A stretch of DNA of 64,000 nucleotides from contig JAYMTL010000087.1 of the NCBI GenBank assembly GCA_036897445.1, forward strand, positions 20,361-84,360. Direction: 5' to 3'. This document shows positions 34,280 to 46,600 of the stretch, in pieces. Under the pieces are notes generated by a model. It saw only the letters and a list, made by a program, of their open reading frames with translations, made no database searches and was not told the DNA's origin. The DNA comes from Pelargonium tetragonum (Eukaryota; Streptophyta; Magnoliopsida; Geraniales; Geraniaceae). The translations under genes were made by a program, and so were the position numbers. The first letter of the stretch is position 1; every line of letters begins with the position of its first letter.

Positions 34280-37200
34280 CTACTGGGCATGCACTAGTAA
34301 AAGATATAAGTTAGAAATCCTTGTTTAGAATAGGGATTGCCCTCTAAATTAATTGAGTACCCACACTTTGATTGATATATTAAAACTCTTAGTTGCTGAA
34401 ATTTGTATTTAGCTTCTTGTATAAGGGGTATGAACCTCGTACTTCCTAAAAATTGTGTAAAAAGAATATATTACATCGATTAATAACAAACCTACTTTCT
34501 TGATCAAGATGAATAAGAGTAAGGATTCTCAAACTTTCTTAATTAGTTCTCTTCTGCTCTGTGCTTTTTACTCCTTGAGTGCTTCATATAAAGGGTTAAA
34601 TTCAATAAATAAAAGGATTTCCCTCAATCAAAAAGCAAGTAAAGCGTTGTAGACTTTGGCTTGCGATTATGACAAGAGATACACTAACTAGGTAGAAATT
34701 CGTTTATCTCTCTACGTCCTGCAGGGCGGACTCCTTTTTGTGTTCTTTGAATTTTTCTTAGCTTTCGGTGGATTTAATGAATAGAGTAGTAGTAAAGGGG
34801 AATATATATAATATGAGCGCAAAGAAAGGTTTTAGCAATCTAGAATAGGAATGGTTGTGGGTTTTATTCCCTTCCGGACTAAGTCAAAATAAACTATCAA
34901 TAAAATAGTGGTTAAGCCTCGTGTTCTACTGGAGGATTCCAAGTCTTTTTCTTTATACTATACTGACTTTTACTTACAATATCCGCACGGCGTATAAAAC
35001 AACCACTACAGCTAGCTGGCTTTTTTAAGTAATTGTGCTTCGGAGGCCCTTAGAGAAATTAGGTCCGTAATTTACCGGCTTGTCCAAGTGCTTGGGTTAC
35101 ATAGGGGTTTTAAGTTTAAGTAGCTATAATATAAAGAAAGGAGTCTCTTTCTTGTCTTGCTGGCTTACTAAATTCAGATAGATAAGTAAACAAATTAACA
35201 AGGATTTTTTGCCTTTTTTAAGAAATTTTTGGGCCTCTGTACTAGGCGGGCTTCTCCTATTTTAAAGAAATAACTGTTTCCAAAAGACTTTGCGGATGCA
35301 CTTGTAAAATACAAGAAAAGGGTATGCTATATATTAGCTGTTCTGTTTACTATCTTTCTCCAAGTCTAAGCTTCTCCTTAAGCAAAAGTGGCTAGCAAAC
35401 AGGCTACCCCTTTCCTTTTTATAGGCTCCTATGATGCTCTAGTTTATACTTTTGAGTAAGAGCTACCCCTAAAACTAGCGAAACTTTGAATTACTATAAA
35501 TAGACTTATGATTGAAAATAACAAAAGTAAAGAAACTTAGTAAACCCTCCTACAATCACTTGAACCTGCGAATCTCTTTAAATAATAGTAACCCGTTTAC
35601 CACGCAAAAGTTTAGCTTTCAAATACCTATTAGTTAATACCCGTGCTCTATGTATAATGAGCAGATGGATGCACTTTTTGAGAAGAAAGGATAAAATGCT
35701 CTACTTAAGCTATTTCGTTTCTAATATCTTACTCGCTAAAAAGTCTGGGGTTCCCATATAGAATTCCAATTCTCGTCCTCTTAAACTTGCTGTATGGCCT
35801 TTTAGACGCAAATAGCAAGATTTTAGAGTTCCTTATGTATTAGCAGTTGACTAAAGAAGCTTGTAACATGAAAAAGTTATAAAAAACTGGGCTCTGACTC
35901 TTTGAATAAATTTAACACTCGACTAGGTACTATATCCGAGCAAAAAGAGAATCTAGTAAAAATTAGAGTCTTAACTTCAAAAAGAGTAGGTAAGGGACTT
36001 TAACAAGCATGAATTGGAATAGTAGTTGCATCAACAACTATAAAAAGCCCCCGAACCACAAGGAATTGGAAGTCCGGTTTCTAGGGTTAAAGTAACCTAC
36101 TTGGTATAATTAGGGACATAGGTAGTAGAGTTGTTTAGTTAATTCTTAAAGGAAAGTTTTTCATAACCGAAAAGCATTACAACCTTTTAAGTAATTTTGT
36201 GCTGAAGCTCTTAGGAAAGGAACCCCTTAAAAAGCCCCTTCTTATCTACAAGTATACAATAAAACTGTTAATACAAATAAGCGATACCTAAAGTTATAAG
36301 AGAAAACTAAAAAAGAAAAGGAATTCCATCTTTCAAATTAACACCGTTCGAGGAGACAAAAAGGGTCTTCACTTTAATAGTATAAGTTCAAAAAGACTTT
36401 AGGAGATCTCTACACAAAAGAAAGAAAACCTAGTTTAGATAAGACGGAAGTTCTTGAAACACTAATAATAGCAGATTTTGTTGTACAGTTAATATTGGCG
36501 GGAGCTCCTGTGTAAGTCACTATATAAGCAGGAGAGGTTTTATATTCATTCAATAAGAAGTGTCGGTCATAAGGTCACTAGAATAAAGTAGGTTTCAATC
36601 TGGTTATACTAGGCTCTTAGCTCAGCCAGAAAATAGTATTTTCTAGCTATGGGTTTTTAGGGAGATAGCTGTTGAAGTTGAATACATGCGTTGTTTTTAT
36701 TAGAATTTATTTACATTCTAGCCTGGATAAGCTTTTTGTAAGAGGATAATTCCTATAAAAAAGGAAAAAGACTACTGAATAACTAGACATAATATAATAA
36801 ACTACGAAACAGTGGTACTAGTTACTTGTTTCCTTTAATCTAATTTTGGTACTTTATATTACCCTATTCAGTGAAAACAGGTCCAAGCAGGGGCTCTATC
36901 TTCCTTTTTTCTTAGTGAGTTCCAAATATTTATACATAAATAGAATTACTTAACTAGAGTACTTAGAATTCTTTAATTCTATTAAAAGAGTATCTACTGC
37001 AAATAGAGTTTATAAGCGAAGAGGGTTGACAAGACGCGCCTAGGAGAGGAATATAAAAAAGAAAAATGGGTATAGCAGAGAGTCATTTTCAATACTTTTG
37101 TTAGTTCAAGCCGACTAAGCTTAACTTGAAAAGAAGGAGAATATGACTCGTCAGGGGCAGTTGATCCAGAATTAGTTATTTTAAAATCTAAAGTATTTGT

Positions 37201-40200
37201 ACTACTTTGATCAGGGCCTACGGAACACTCAGTAGCAAGCTAGGAAAAGCTGAGGGTTCTAATAAACTTTGTATAAAAAGGATGGGGGCGGAAAGCCTGA
37301 GAAAAAGAAGCTCAGAATCCATCTCATATCAGACTTCAACTTAGTCTGCCTTATTAAGTAATAGGAGACCCACTCTTCCTATAAGCCGATCTTTCCTACT
37401 GAGACTCAGAGAGACTTTTTGACTTTATTTAATCTCAAATTCCAAACCTTCTATTCTATCTACTGGAACTACTCAAGACAAACCTCAAAAAGGACTACGC
37501 ACCGCACGTTTAGTTAAAAAAGAAGGGCTTACTACTTCCTAGCCTAGCTACTGAGTAAGAAAAGACACGAGTTCAAGTTCCGTAGTATACTGTAACTACC
37601 CTTTTTTATTATCTGTAATAATCAGAAACTTAAAACAGAGGAAAGGCTAAACCCATACTTTTCAATCTACTTTATTTTGTTAAACCTTTTCCGAGCTAAA
37701 GCTCGCCTACTAGAGAGGACTCATTTGAGAGTTTATTTACTTCTTAGCTTGCCTCAACAAGTCTTGTCTTAAAAGGTATTCGCACAAAAAATATATAAGG
37801 ACACTCATAGCATATTAGGTATCTGGTTGTCTGGATTTCCTTATTTAATTCCGAACTAAGACTTACAAAGTAATATAGAGATATCCTATTTCAGCCAATC
37901 CCTAATGAACTATTTGTGATTCTTCCATTTCTTTAATTTACGTTTGTCTCTATCTGAGACGGAGTCCTATCAGAAGTCGAGAAGAAAAAGCATAAGTGGA
38001 TCAGTCAGTTGCTATGCATAAGTAGTTGTATCTGCTTATAAGTTTACTTAGGCTTTGTATAATTGCGAAAGACTTATGTAGGTCACAAGAGTTCTACTAA
38101 AAACTAGGAACGAGGCTCCCGCTACATCTCCAACCCATTAAACCCTTAAAAGGTTCTCCTAAACTCCTAAACAATTCAATACTTTTAATTAGAATGCCAG
38201 CTTCCCGGGATATTCTCAGTTCCTCATGCTAGCAATTTTTCTTTCTAAATAAACAGAGTTTTTAGGATTTTTCTTATATACCTCAAGCAAGTATACAAAA
38301 ACGAGTTGCTTAATTCTTCTGTGTCAGGATAATAACTCAGAATATGTGTCCCTTTCTTTCTGACCCCAAAACAGGTGTTCCTTAGCTAATGGTGAAAGCT
38401 ATGCCCGAGGTTTCCCTTTATTATACAAAAGAAGATTTTAAGCTTTAGGTTTAATAAAGTAGCTCTCACCTTTAAAAATTGCAAGTAGATTACGCTAGCT
38501 TTTTTCTAATGAGAAATGATCGCTATGGTTACCCTCGATATTCTGCCTCTTATATCAACTCTTAAAATCTTTTTTTAATACGAAAAAGCTCTTTCGATTT
38601 TATGTAATCTCCTTGTTTTTAGTAAGGGTACTCTCCGTCTTGTCCATAGGATACTTGGTTAAAAGATATAAAGTAAATGTTCACAGAAAAAAGCTACTCG
38701 TAAAGAATCTAAGCACTAAAACTGAGTAATTCCGGACTCATAGAGTAATAATCTTTCTTAACTCACTCAAGGAATATACAAATTGTAGGGTAAAAATACA
38801 GGCATAAAGGGTCCGCATAAAACTCCCCTAAGTCTTTTCCAACACCGACGGAGCCTCCAGCAATTCCTTATAAACTATCCGGAATTCGATCTCTTATTAC
38901 TTATTAGAAGCTTTATTAACTCCCAATTAAATAAGAAAATAGCCTTATTGCTAAACAAACCCTACCTTGGAACAGAAGTTTTACCTACTGCAGCATCCAA
39001 AAAGGAACTCAGAGCTTTCCAATTTCTTGACTTAGGGATCCCCGAAAAGACTTCCGCTGTGCACTAAAAATCAAACTGACTTTCTTAGTGGAGGTTTTCA
39101 AACATCTAAAAAGAGTTTACAGTCTACCCACAAAATAAGAATCTCTAGACTCAAGTTCCACCGAACCTTGTGCTTTCTCGGGCATCTGAAAAACCCTATA
39201 AATTAGCTAATATTAGCAATTCAAATCTTCCTTATAAAGAGTACTCAAGGTTGAAAAAGTTCTATAACTCTAAGTTCCTATTAGTTTAAAGGGGTCCTTG
39301 TTGTCCCCTATTTTATTTAACTTCGAGAGGTCATAAGACTTTCTATTTATATAAGGACTTCCTATAGGGATCCGCGTGCGTAAAAAGTTGGGTCTATTTA
39401 GAAAGAGACAAGATTGTGCCTTGTTTAAAAGAGTTTACAGGAATACACTTACTTGACTATTTACATTTGTACATTTTAGGGAGAACCCGGTCGGCTTTGG
39501 TTTGGTACTAGCTAATTTACAATTTTAGGCTAGGAAGGTAGTAAAGTAAACAAAGAAACTCTATTTGTCACAAGGAATTGATAACTAAAGCATTTATACC
39601 ATATTGGAATGGAGTAATTTCTTTTTAGCAGAAGTTTCCGGTTTCAGAAATGGAAACACACCTTTAATCAAGGATTTGACTACGCTATAGCTTAAAGGAA
39701 AACTTCAATATCAATGTAATAAAGAGGTAAAAGGCCCCTTGCTGAGTATCTAAACTCACGAGAAAGCGATTCCAGAAAATAGCTTTGGCAGTTTTGGAAC
39801 TATTTCCTTTTTAAGAGGTGACTATCTTATTTTCAAGTTTCCTATGTAGGATAGTAAGAAAATTTTAGAAAGTATAAAGAATTTAAAGAGCTAAGATATT
39901 TGGTAAATAAAAGGAGGCTAAGGGGTTGGCTAGAATTAGCATTTTTCGTTTTCTAGAGAGATAATAGAAAGACTTAGGTTGTGGTTCCGTAGCTCTCAGT
40001 CTTTGTTAATGGGTGGAATTTCCTTTTACGAGGGGCCCCAGGGGTTTTATCTTGTTGCAGAGTAATTCATATTTAGCGGGAGATGGTTTCTTCTCTAAAT
40101 TAAGTGCTGCTATTTGGCTAAGAAACGTGTAAAAGTTTTCGGGAGAATTCCATTCATAGAATAGAAGCAAGATCAAACAAGTAGAGTTTGAAAGCGTACA

Positions 40201-40340
40201 GCATATAATAGATCAGGAATAAAAAGACTTTAGGACTTTAGTAAGAACTCGCGTAAAGGCTAGAAAAGAATCTTTTCCCGGGTTTCCTTATGTATACTCC
40301 TTACCCCTGCCCCGTTATACCTAGGGTCGGTTAGAATAAC
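34280..40340. other. Gene-free AT-rich segment
   Basis: No open frame above 60 codons occurs in these 6 kb. A 5-bp hairpin CGAGC-TAAA-GCTCG sits at about 37,696-37,709, just before CCTACTAGAGAGGAC, which recalls the sarcin-ricin loop but has lost a key base. The word CACAAGGAATTG occurs at about 36,057 and 39,571. A T-arm-like word on the minus strand near 35,570 has no cloverleaf. Confidence 0.6.
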
Positions 40341-40610
40341 CCCTTCTAATCTTATTAAGGTTTCTTTCCTCTATACACCAATAACAACTAAAAGGAATAT
40401 ACTGTAACACTATAACTAATAAGAGTAATATAACTAAGAACTCTAAACTATAAATACATTATAAGATGTATATAGGGAATACTAACCGCACCTAGGTACA
40501 GTAAAGCTACAATAGCGGTAGGGAGAAGCCCCATAACACCAACAGCAAGAAAAAGACAGTAGCTACAAAGGGTTCCATAGGCAACAAAAAACTCATACCA
40601 AAGAAGCTTC
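40340..40610 (+). repeat. Dispersed repeat family, copy at 40.4 kb
   Basis: An AT-rich tract (40,370-40,470) is followed by AGTAAAGCTACAATAGCGGT (about 40,500-40,519) and CAGTAGCTACAAAG (about 40,557-40,570), words shared with the 9.1, 10.2 and 22.9-kb copies. The head and the 3' module are not recognisable. Confidence 0.4.
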
Positions 40611-43600
40611 TCAAGGGGCCACACTGCTTGTACTCAAGAAATTTTTCCAAAAAGTCCAATAAGTATAGCTAGCTTTCTTTACGAAAAAGTACCATATCCA
40701 TTAGCCAGTAAAACTTTCTTTTGAAAACCAAGTTCGATTAGTTGTTTTCTTCCCATCTACATAGGTTTTAAGGGGCTTCGTGTTTATAGGATTCAAGATT
40801 TTCATAGTAATGTTGCTGTGTCGTTCCGGGCACCTATCCTTAAAAATCAAAAGTCTAAATATAAAAATTTATAGTAAAATCTTTCTACCTCTTTGGAGTA
40901 GGCCTTACAGCTTTTTTCTTTTTAGAGAGTAGCTTACAAGAATATTGTATCCGTACCAAGGAGGCGGTGCGCTAAGTCCTTAGATTAGAGACCTGAGACT
41001 CCTCTTTTTGAAAAGCCTACAGACCGAGAAAAGTACTTGTACTGCCTTGTTTACAAAGGCTTATCCTATACCCTTGAATGAGCTCCTACTTTTAATGTAA
41101 ATTAAAGGCCGAAAGTATAAAAAGCCCTTAAAAGTAAAAAAATCCTATGCGTTTCAGAAAAATTGTTTAGTAACCCTGAGGTTCCCGTTGAATAAGTACG
41201 AATAAAAGTCTCCAAGAGTAGAATAAGAATTGTTTATTACCTATGTAGTTTAGTTTCCATTAGATATTGTGCTAAATTCAGTCAAGGAAAGGGTAGATAA
41301 TTATAGTAAGAAAGTTCGCTCGTGGAGTTATCTCGAATTTAGTAAAGGAAACCTATTGCATATGCCTTGAGTCTAGAGAACCCCGTTCAGAATTGTAAGT
41401 TATACGTAAGTGTAATTGCAAAAAACTTTAATGTAGCTTAAGCAGCCCCAGAAAGACTTGCCAAAAACTCGGATACAGTACTTTTTTATTCCAATATCTA
41501 AACAGAGAAAGAGCGTATAAAGGAAAATTTCCTATCTAATTTGTACCAAATTACTACATATCTGGTAAATTGCTCCACAGCTATCTCAAGCCCCTTTATT
41601 GAAAATCTCAGGAGAAGCTTTATGGGAATATAGTAAGTCTCTTTTACCCTTAAAAATGAAAGTATAAAGGGGGTGTTTCGAAATTGAAGTTCTGGTTAAT
41701 CCAATTATACACTAATTTTACAAACTACTAGAAGTCCCTTAAGATATAGTGTATCGTTAATACTTCGGATACGATTAGTTAACCCCGAGAATTCTTTACT
41801 TGGGACTTGGGCTGAACACGAGAAAAGTATAGGCCGGCTGTTAGGATTGATTTTTATTTTATTCATAGGTATAAAGATTTAATATAGATTTAAGCTTCCA
41901 ATTAGAGTAGAGGTCTTCTTTTTTATTCGACAAGTTTGGTAAATAGTTAATTGCTCATTTATCTCTCATAATATGGAAACGGATTTGCTTCATTAAGCTC
42001 CTAAAACAAGGGAGAGGAGAAACTTAAGAGAAGATGGATTCCTTTTTTAGAGTCCCGGCGAGGTTTGGTATAGTATAGGTATTTACCATTTAGAGTCAAG
42101 GTTATAGATCCGGGTTATGCAATTCTTATAAATAAGGTATATTTGATAATAAACCTAAGATAGGGCTCCCGCGGTAAGTATAACTAGAGATCGGGTCTAA
42201 ATCTAATAAATAATTAAGGAATGCTGTCATATCAAACTTAACAATAACAATTGATTTACTTTTAGTTTCACAGAAAGACTTTTTTAACCCTTTGTAGTAA
42301 AAGAGAACTTAAAAAGAGAATTTTTAAATAGAGGAAACTTCGAAAATCTTTATTTTAGGGTCTGTTAATCTGCGATAGAGCATAGGTGATAAAAGCGTAT
42401 ACTAGTAGGGTTCCGGCAGGTATATTAGTGTTTTTAACTCGCATTTTTTTACACAAGATTCACTAGAAAACGCCACTCAGTTTAGCGGGGATCCGCTTAT
42501 GAGATACTACAAGGATACTAAAAAGCTTAAAAGGGGACTTTAAAATCTTACTAAATAAGCTATAGGCAATTCTTTATTTTATAAACAGGACTTACAGTCG
42601 GTCTACCGCAATTTCATACAGAGTCCCTTGATAAAATATAACCAAAAAGTTAAAGAGCCCCTTTTTCGGTAACAAGTAATTCTCTAGGTGATAGCCCAGG
42701 TTTCCGTACGTTGCATTAAAAACTTATTCTTCTAGCGGGATTGCAGAATGTGTTGCAGTTGGAATTGACTCTATACTTATAAGCTGAGTTTGAGTTCTTA
42801 GCATAGCAAAAAGGGTTAGATAGCTCAATGAAAACTCTGGGTCAGCGGTGTTCAAGTCCACTTCTTTTTCTTTTCGACATTAAAAGTTTTTATAGTGTGT
42901 ATCGTGTAAGAATTAATCAAAGTTTTTGGTTAAGTCGTGGGAAGACATTCTATTGTAAATGCCCTTACTTATATAATGGGTATGCCGCGCTCTCTACTCT
43001 AGAAAAGGGTTCCCTTTCAGACAAATCCCTTTTAACCTATCTGAATCTAATCTATTAACAACCATAACCAAGGAGCTTCCAATGACCTTAGACAATAGGC
43101 TATATTTCTCCTTTTAGTAAGCGAAATCCCGTCGACTATAGGTAATCCATAGAAGAAGTAAAAGACCTTGAGCCAGCATTTCAAAATTGTTTCTTACTGT
43201 GGGGCCGGCTTATCCTTCGATAAAAGAAAGGCTTGCCGGGGCCTTTTTTACTAACGTATAATTTAAAAGAGTAAAGTTAGACCCTTTTTTATTTAATAGT
43301 ATACAAAGCACCTATTATCTCTTTGACCTTGTTTCGAAACTAACTCATAGTTATTCTTTTTCAGAGCACCACAAAAATTTGAAATACAGACTGGGCTTCC
43401 GTATAGAAAAATTCAAGATATTTTAGTTAGAAACCTTTCACATTGCTTTAAGATTTTAGCTCTATACAATTATAAAATTAACGATTATCCTAAGGTGTTC
43501 CGTTCCTTTGTATGTATTACCTGCCGATAAATGTGTGAAAACTAATTAAGAAAGTCTTTATCAGATATACTATATATGTGTTTTGCTCTTACTAACTAGA

Positions 43601-46600
43601 TATAGGCTCCGGAGGAATTCCTTATAGTTTTTAATTTATTAGTTTAGTACGACTCTTTCTATTCGGGAGAGGGATGCTGCAAATATCCCTAATTAGTTTT
43701 ACAGAGCTTCTCAAAACGTGTCATCATAAAGTAGTTGACTAATAGCTTGCTTGTAGAAACTTAAAGAATAAGGAAGCAAATAACAAGTAGTATAAAAAGC
43801 TTGGTGTTGCAAAGGTTAAAACGCGTGATGAAAAAATTCTAATCATTTCTAAGAGTCCTGCCTACTGCCTAAATTCAGCAATAGTTATAAGTTAGCATTT
43901 ATTTTTATAGGCTTACAAATTAAGGAAAGCCCCCACCTTTTAACCTCTGGAATTTGAACTTCTTAGTAACTAAAGCGGTATCCCTAACTCTTGATGTACA
44001 AAACCCTTATAAATGTTAATGTATAGCTAAAGAGGATTTTTAACAGCTATACGGTACGGTGAATACCTCTTTATTCTGTGCAAAATTTCGTGGGAATATA
44101 CGCTCAGTCTAGTTTAACATAGGAAACCCAGGCTGGCCCTATTTAATAAAGTTAAAGAGTCCCCTTGATCTTGTCCCTTGCTTCGAGTTTTTAAATACTC
44201 CTAAAAAGTTCTTCTTTCTAAGACTTCAATTCAACTAAGATTTTGGGAATAGCAGCAGGGGGTATGGGTTTCCAAGTTCTACTCAACTTTTTATTCATTG
44301 TGTGCTTTTCTAGGAAGTTTCAATTCCTTTTCGTACTCCAAACCTTAGAACTTTAGAATTTTCATCAGCCATTATAGCCAATAAATAGACTCTTTTACCC
44401 TACAATTAAAATGGAAATCTTAGAAAAAGGTTTGTCCGAAGTGGCTTTGCACAAGGTTAAACTTCAGTCAGTATAAATCAGTATTAGGATACTTATAAAA
44501 GTACAACTAGCGTGAAACTCAATTTCTTTTTAAGGGGCGCCCTCTCTAGGATAAGATTTGGATTTATGAGATAAAAATGAATAAGGGCTGAGAGCTGGGA
44601 AAGAAACCTCAAAAGGAAAAAGAACCTTAGACTAGAGCCCTGTCTCGACTTAACGCAGTAAGTGTAATGTCCTCACTATTCTCCCCTTTCCCTTACCTGA
44701 TATAACCTATTATCTTTTTTTAGATATGGAAAGCTGGCATGGGTAGGCCGCGTAAACCTCTGGAATGAACTTTATTAAAGGGATTTTAGAAATATAGGAG
44801 TATTAGGATGTATCTAATGAAGCTCTGATTCTATTAACTGCGTCACCAGAGCCCCTCCTTTGTTGTAAAATGACTCGCTTCAGAAATTACAGAATCAAAG
44901 GGAACTTGGTTTACTTTTCTATTTGGATTTTGAGCCTCTTATTTATAGGATTCCAAAAAAGTAAGAGCATTCATTCAGTTATAAAGGAGAACTTCACACT
45001 ATTCTTAGTAATAAGTAAAGGTTTCCTATTTTGAAATGGGAGCACCCAGGGTTAAACTCAGTTGGGAGGTTACTTCAAATTCCATTACCCTTTCTTTTAT
45101 GTTGTCAAATTAATTTCATCAGGTTGCAAAATAAAAAAAGCAAAAATCTATACTAAAGCCGATGCTTATATAATAACTATTATCTTGTGTCTTCAAGAAA
45201 TTGGAAATACACTGCCGGAAGGTCTTCTTGTGTTAATAATAGGAATTTTCTTGGTTTTGAGAAGCAAACTCTGGACTTAGCCATAAAAGTTTTACGGTAT
45301 CGAATAATACTACGCATTACCTCTACTCTAAAGATTTTAAGTCTATTTATTATATATAAGCAGCCATGCCGGGAATAAGGTACTATATTTAATTTAAACC
45401 TTTCTATCTAAATCTAAGTGAAATTGAGTTTAACTTGACTATCTCACTCAAGCTCAAGGGAACCTATTTAGTAAATAAAATAAAGTCAGGGTTACCCTCT
45501 AAAATAAAAAGAAAAAAGAAAATTTTATAACTTAATAGCGCAGATTCAAATCTATGGTGTAAATAACTGCGGATTTCTTTTTCAATTATACTTGTAATAA
45601 TCAAAGTAGAAATATCTACATGGAAGATTTTGACTTTTATGACTTAAGAGTTCCTAAAAAAGGAATTAAAAATATACTCAGGAAACCTAATAAATAAAAT
45701 ACTTGTTAAGTAGGCCCCGGATGCTTTTGTGTGATTAACAAATTACTTTACTTAAAGGGATCTATATATCAGGTCAAGAGGGATTAACTTGTGAAAAGAA
45801 ATACTACCTCGTCTACCTTACCTCTTTTTATTTGTATTATAAAAAGCTCAAAACAAAAAATTCTAATTAGGCAAATCCTAATCTTATAGGATTGTAGGAT
45901 ACACCTTTATGTTTATGCCTTGAAATAAAGAGAAAAAAGGGATTCCCGATATATATTCCCCAGCTTGCTAAGTAAAGTAGTCTATGATTGTTTCAAACCT
46001 ATGGAATATCTTAACTGGTAAAGCACTCGTTCTTTATATAAGCATACAAAGGTTCAAATATTTTCCTCAAGGAACAATAGATCCTCTATGTCAAGAAAAA
46101 CAAAGGAGCGCTGCGTGGTGGCTTTATGCCTATTAACAGTTTTCGTCTAAAGTAAACTCTTTCTAACTAAAAGAAAACTATATAAATAATAAACTTTAGT
46201 TTTCAAGGACGAGCCTAAAGTCTTTTTTTGAGATTGAGAATTTATCGGAGTTTAGACTAAGATTTTCTAGTAATGTCTTGCGATTGCATGAAAAAAAGTC
46301 TCTATCGCTAACGTAGGAAGGGAAAAAGGTAAGAGATACACATTATCCAAGCAAGTCCAGAAGCTCTTTTAGATTTAACCCTTACCACATACTTTTTAGT
46401 TTTTCGACTTCGTCTCTTGTCTTTTGCCAAAAAAAATTGGATAATGCTAAATTCCGGAGTATGATATTCATTCCTATAGTAATCCTCGGGTATCGATGAT
46501 GCCTCTTATTACTTTATTACTAAAGTGCAGTTATAATTGAGGTAGGAGTCTTGGTGATATGGTATACAAAAGGAAAAGTTTGTCAATGCAAACTCCGAGT

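Noticed and set aside
35560-35625. Minus-strand tRNA-like T-arm GCAGGTTCAAG
   Set aside because: The complementary 3' half of the stem is absent.
37700-37725. Sarcin-ricin loop (CCTACTAGAGAGGAC)
   Set aside because: The closing C of the conserved loop is deleted, so it could not form the loop. A rival match on the minus strand at 61,709-61,725 also breaks the loop, showing that such matches arise by chance.
42810-42875. tRNA-like sequence resembling plastid trnA (GTCAGCGG then TTCAAGTCC)
   Set aside because: An inserted base breaks the T-arm and no acceptor stem exists.
43480-43535. 23S 1930-1985 piece (TCCTAAGGT, TTCCTT, ACCTGC in order)
   Set aside because: The order is right, but the invariant AGCGAAA and the GTCGGGTAAGTTCCGAC hairpin are lost. 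Treated as chance or a decayed copy.
44325-44345. 16S 910 block on the minus strand (AAAGGAATTGA)
   Set aside because: An 11-base match without the following GACGGGGGCCCGC block; not enough support.
46000-46072. tRNA-like sequence with a D-loop word TGGTAAAGC and T-loop GGTTCAAAT
   Set aside because: The acceptor pairs only partly and the anticodon stem does not pair.
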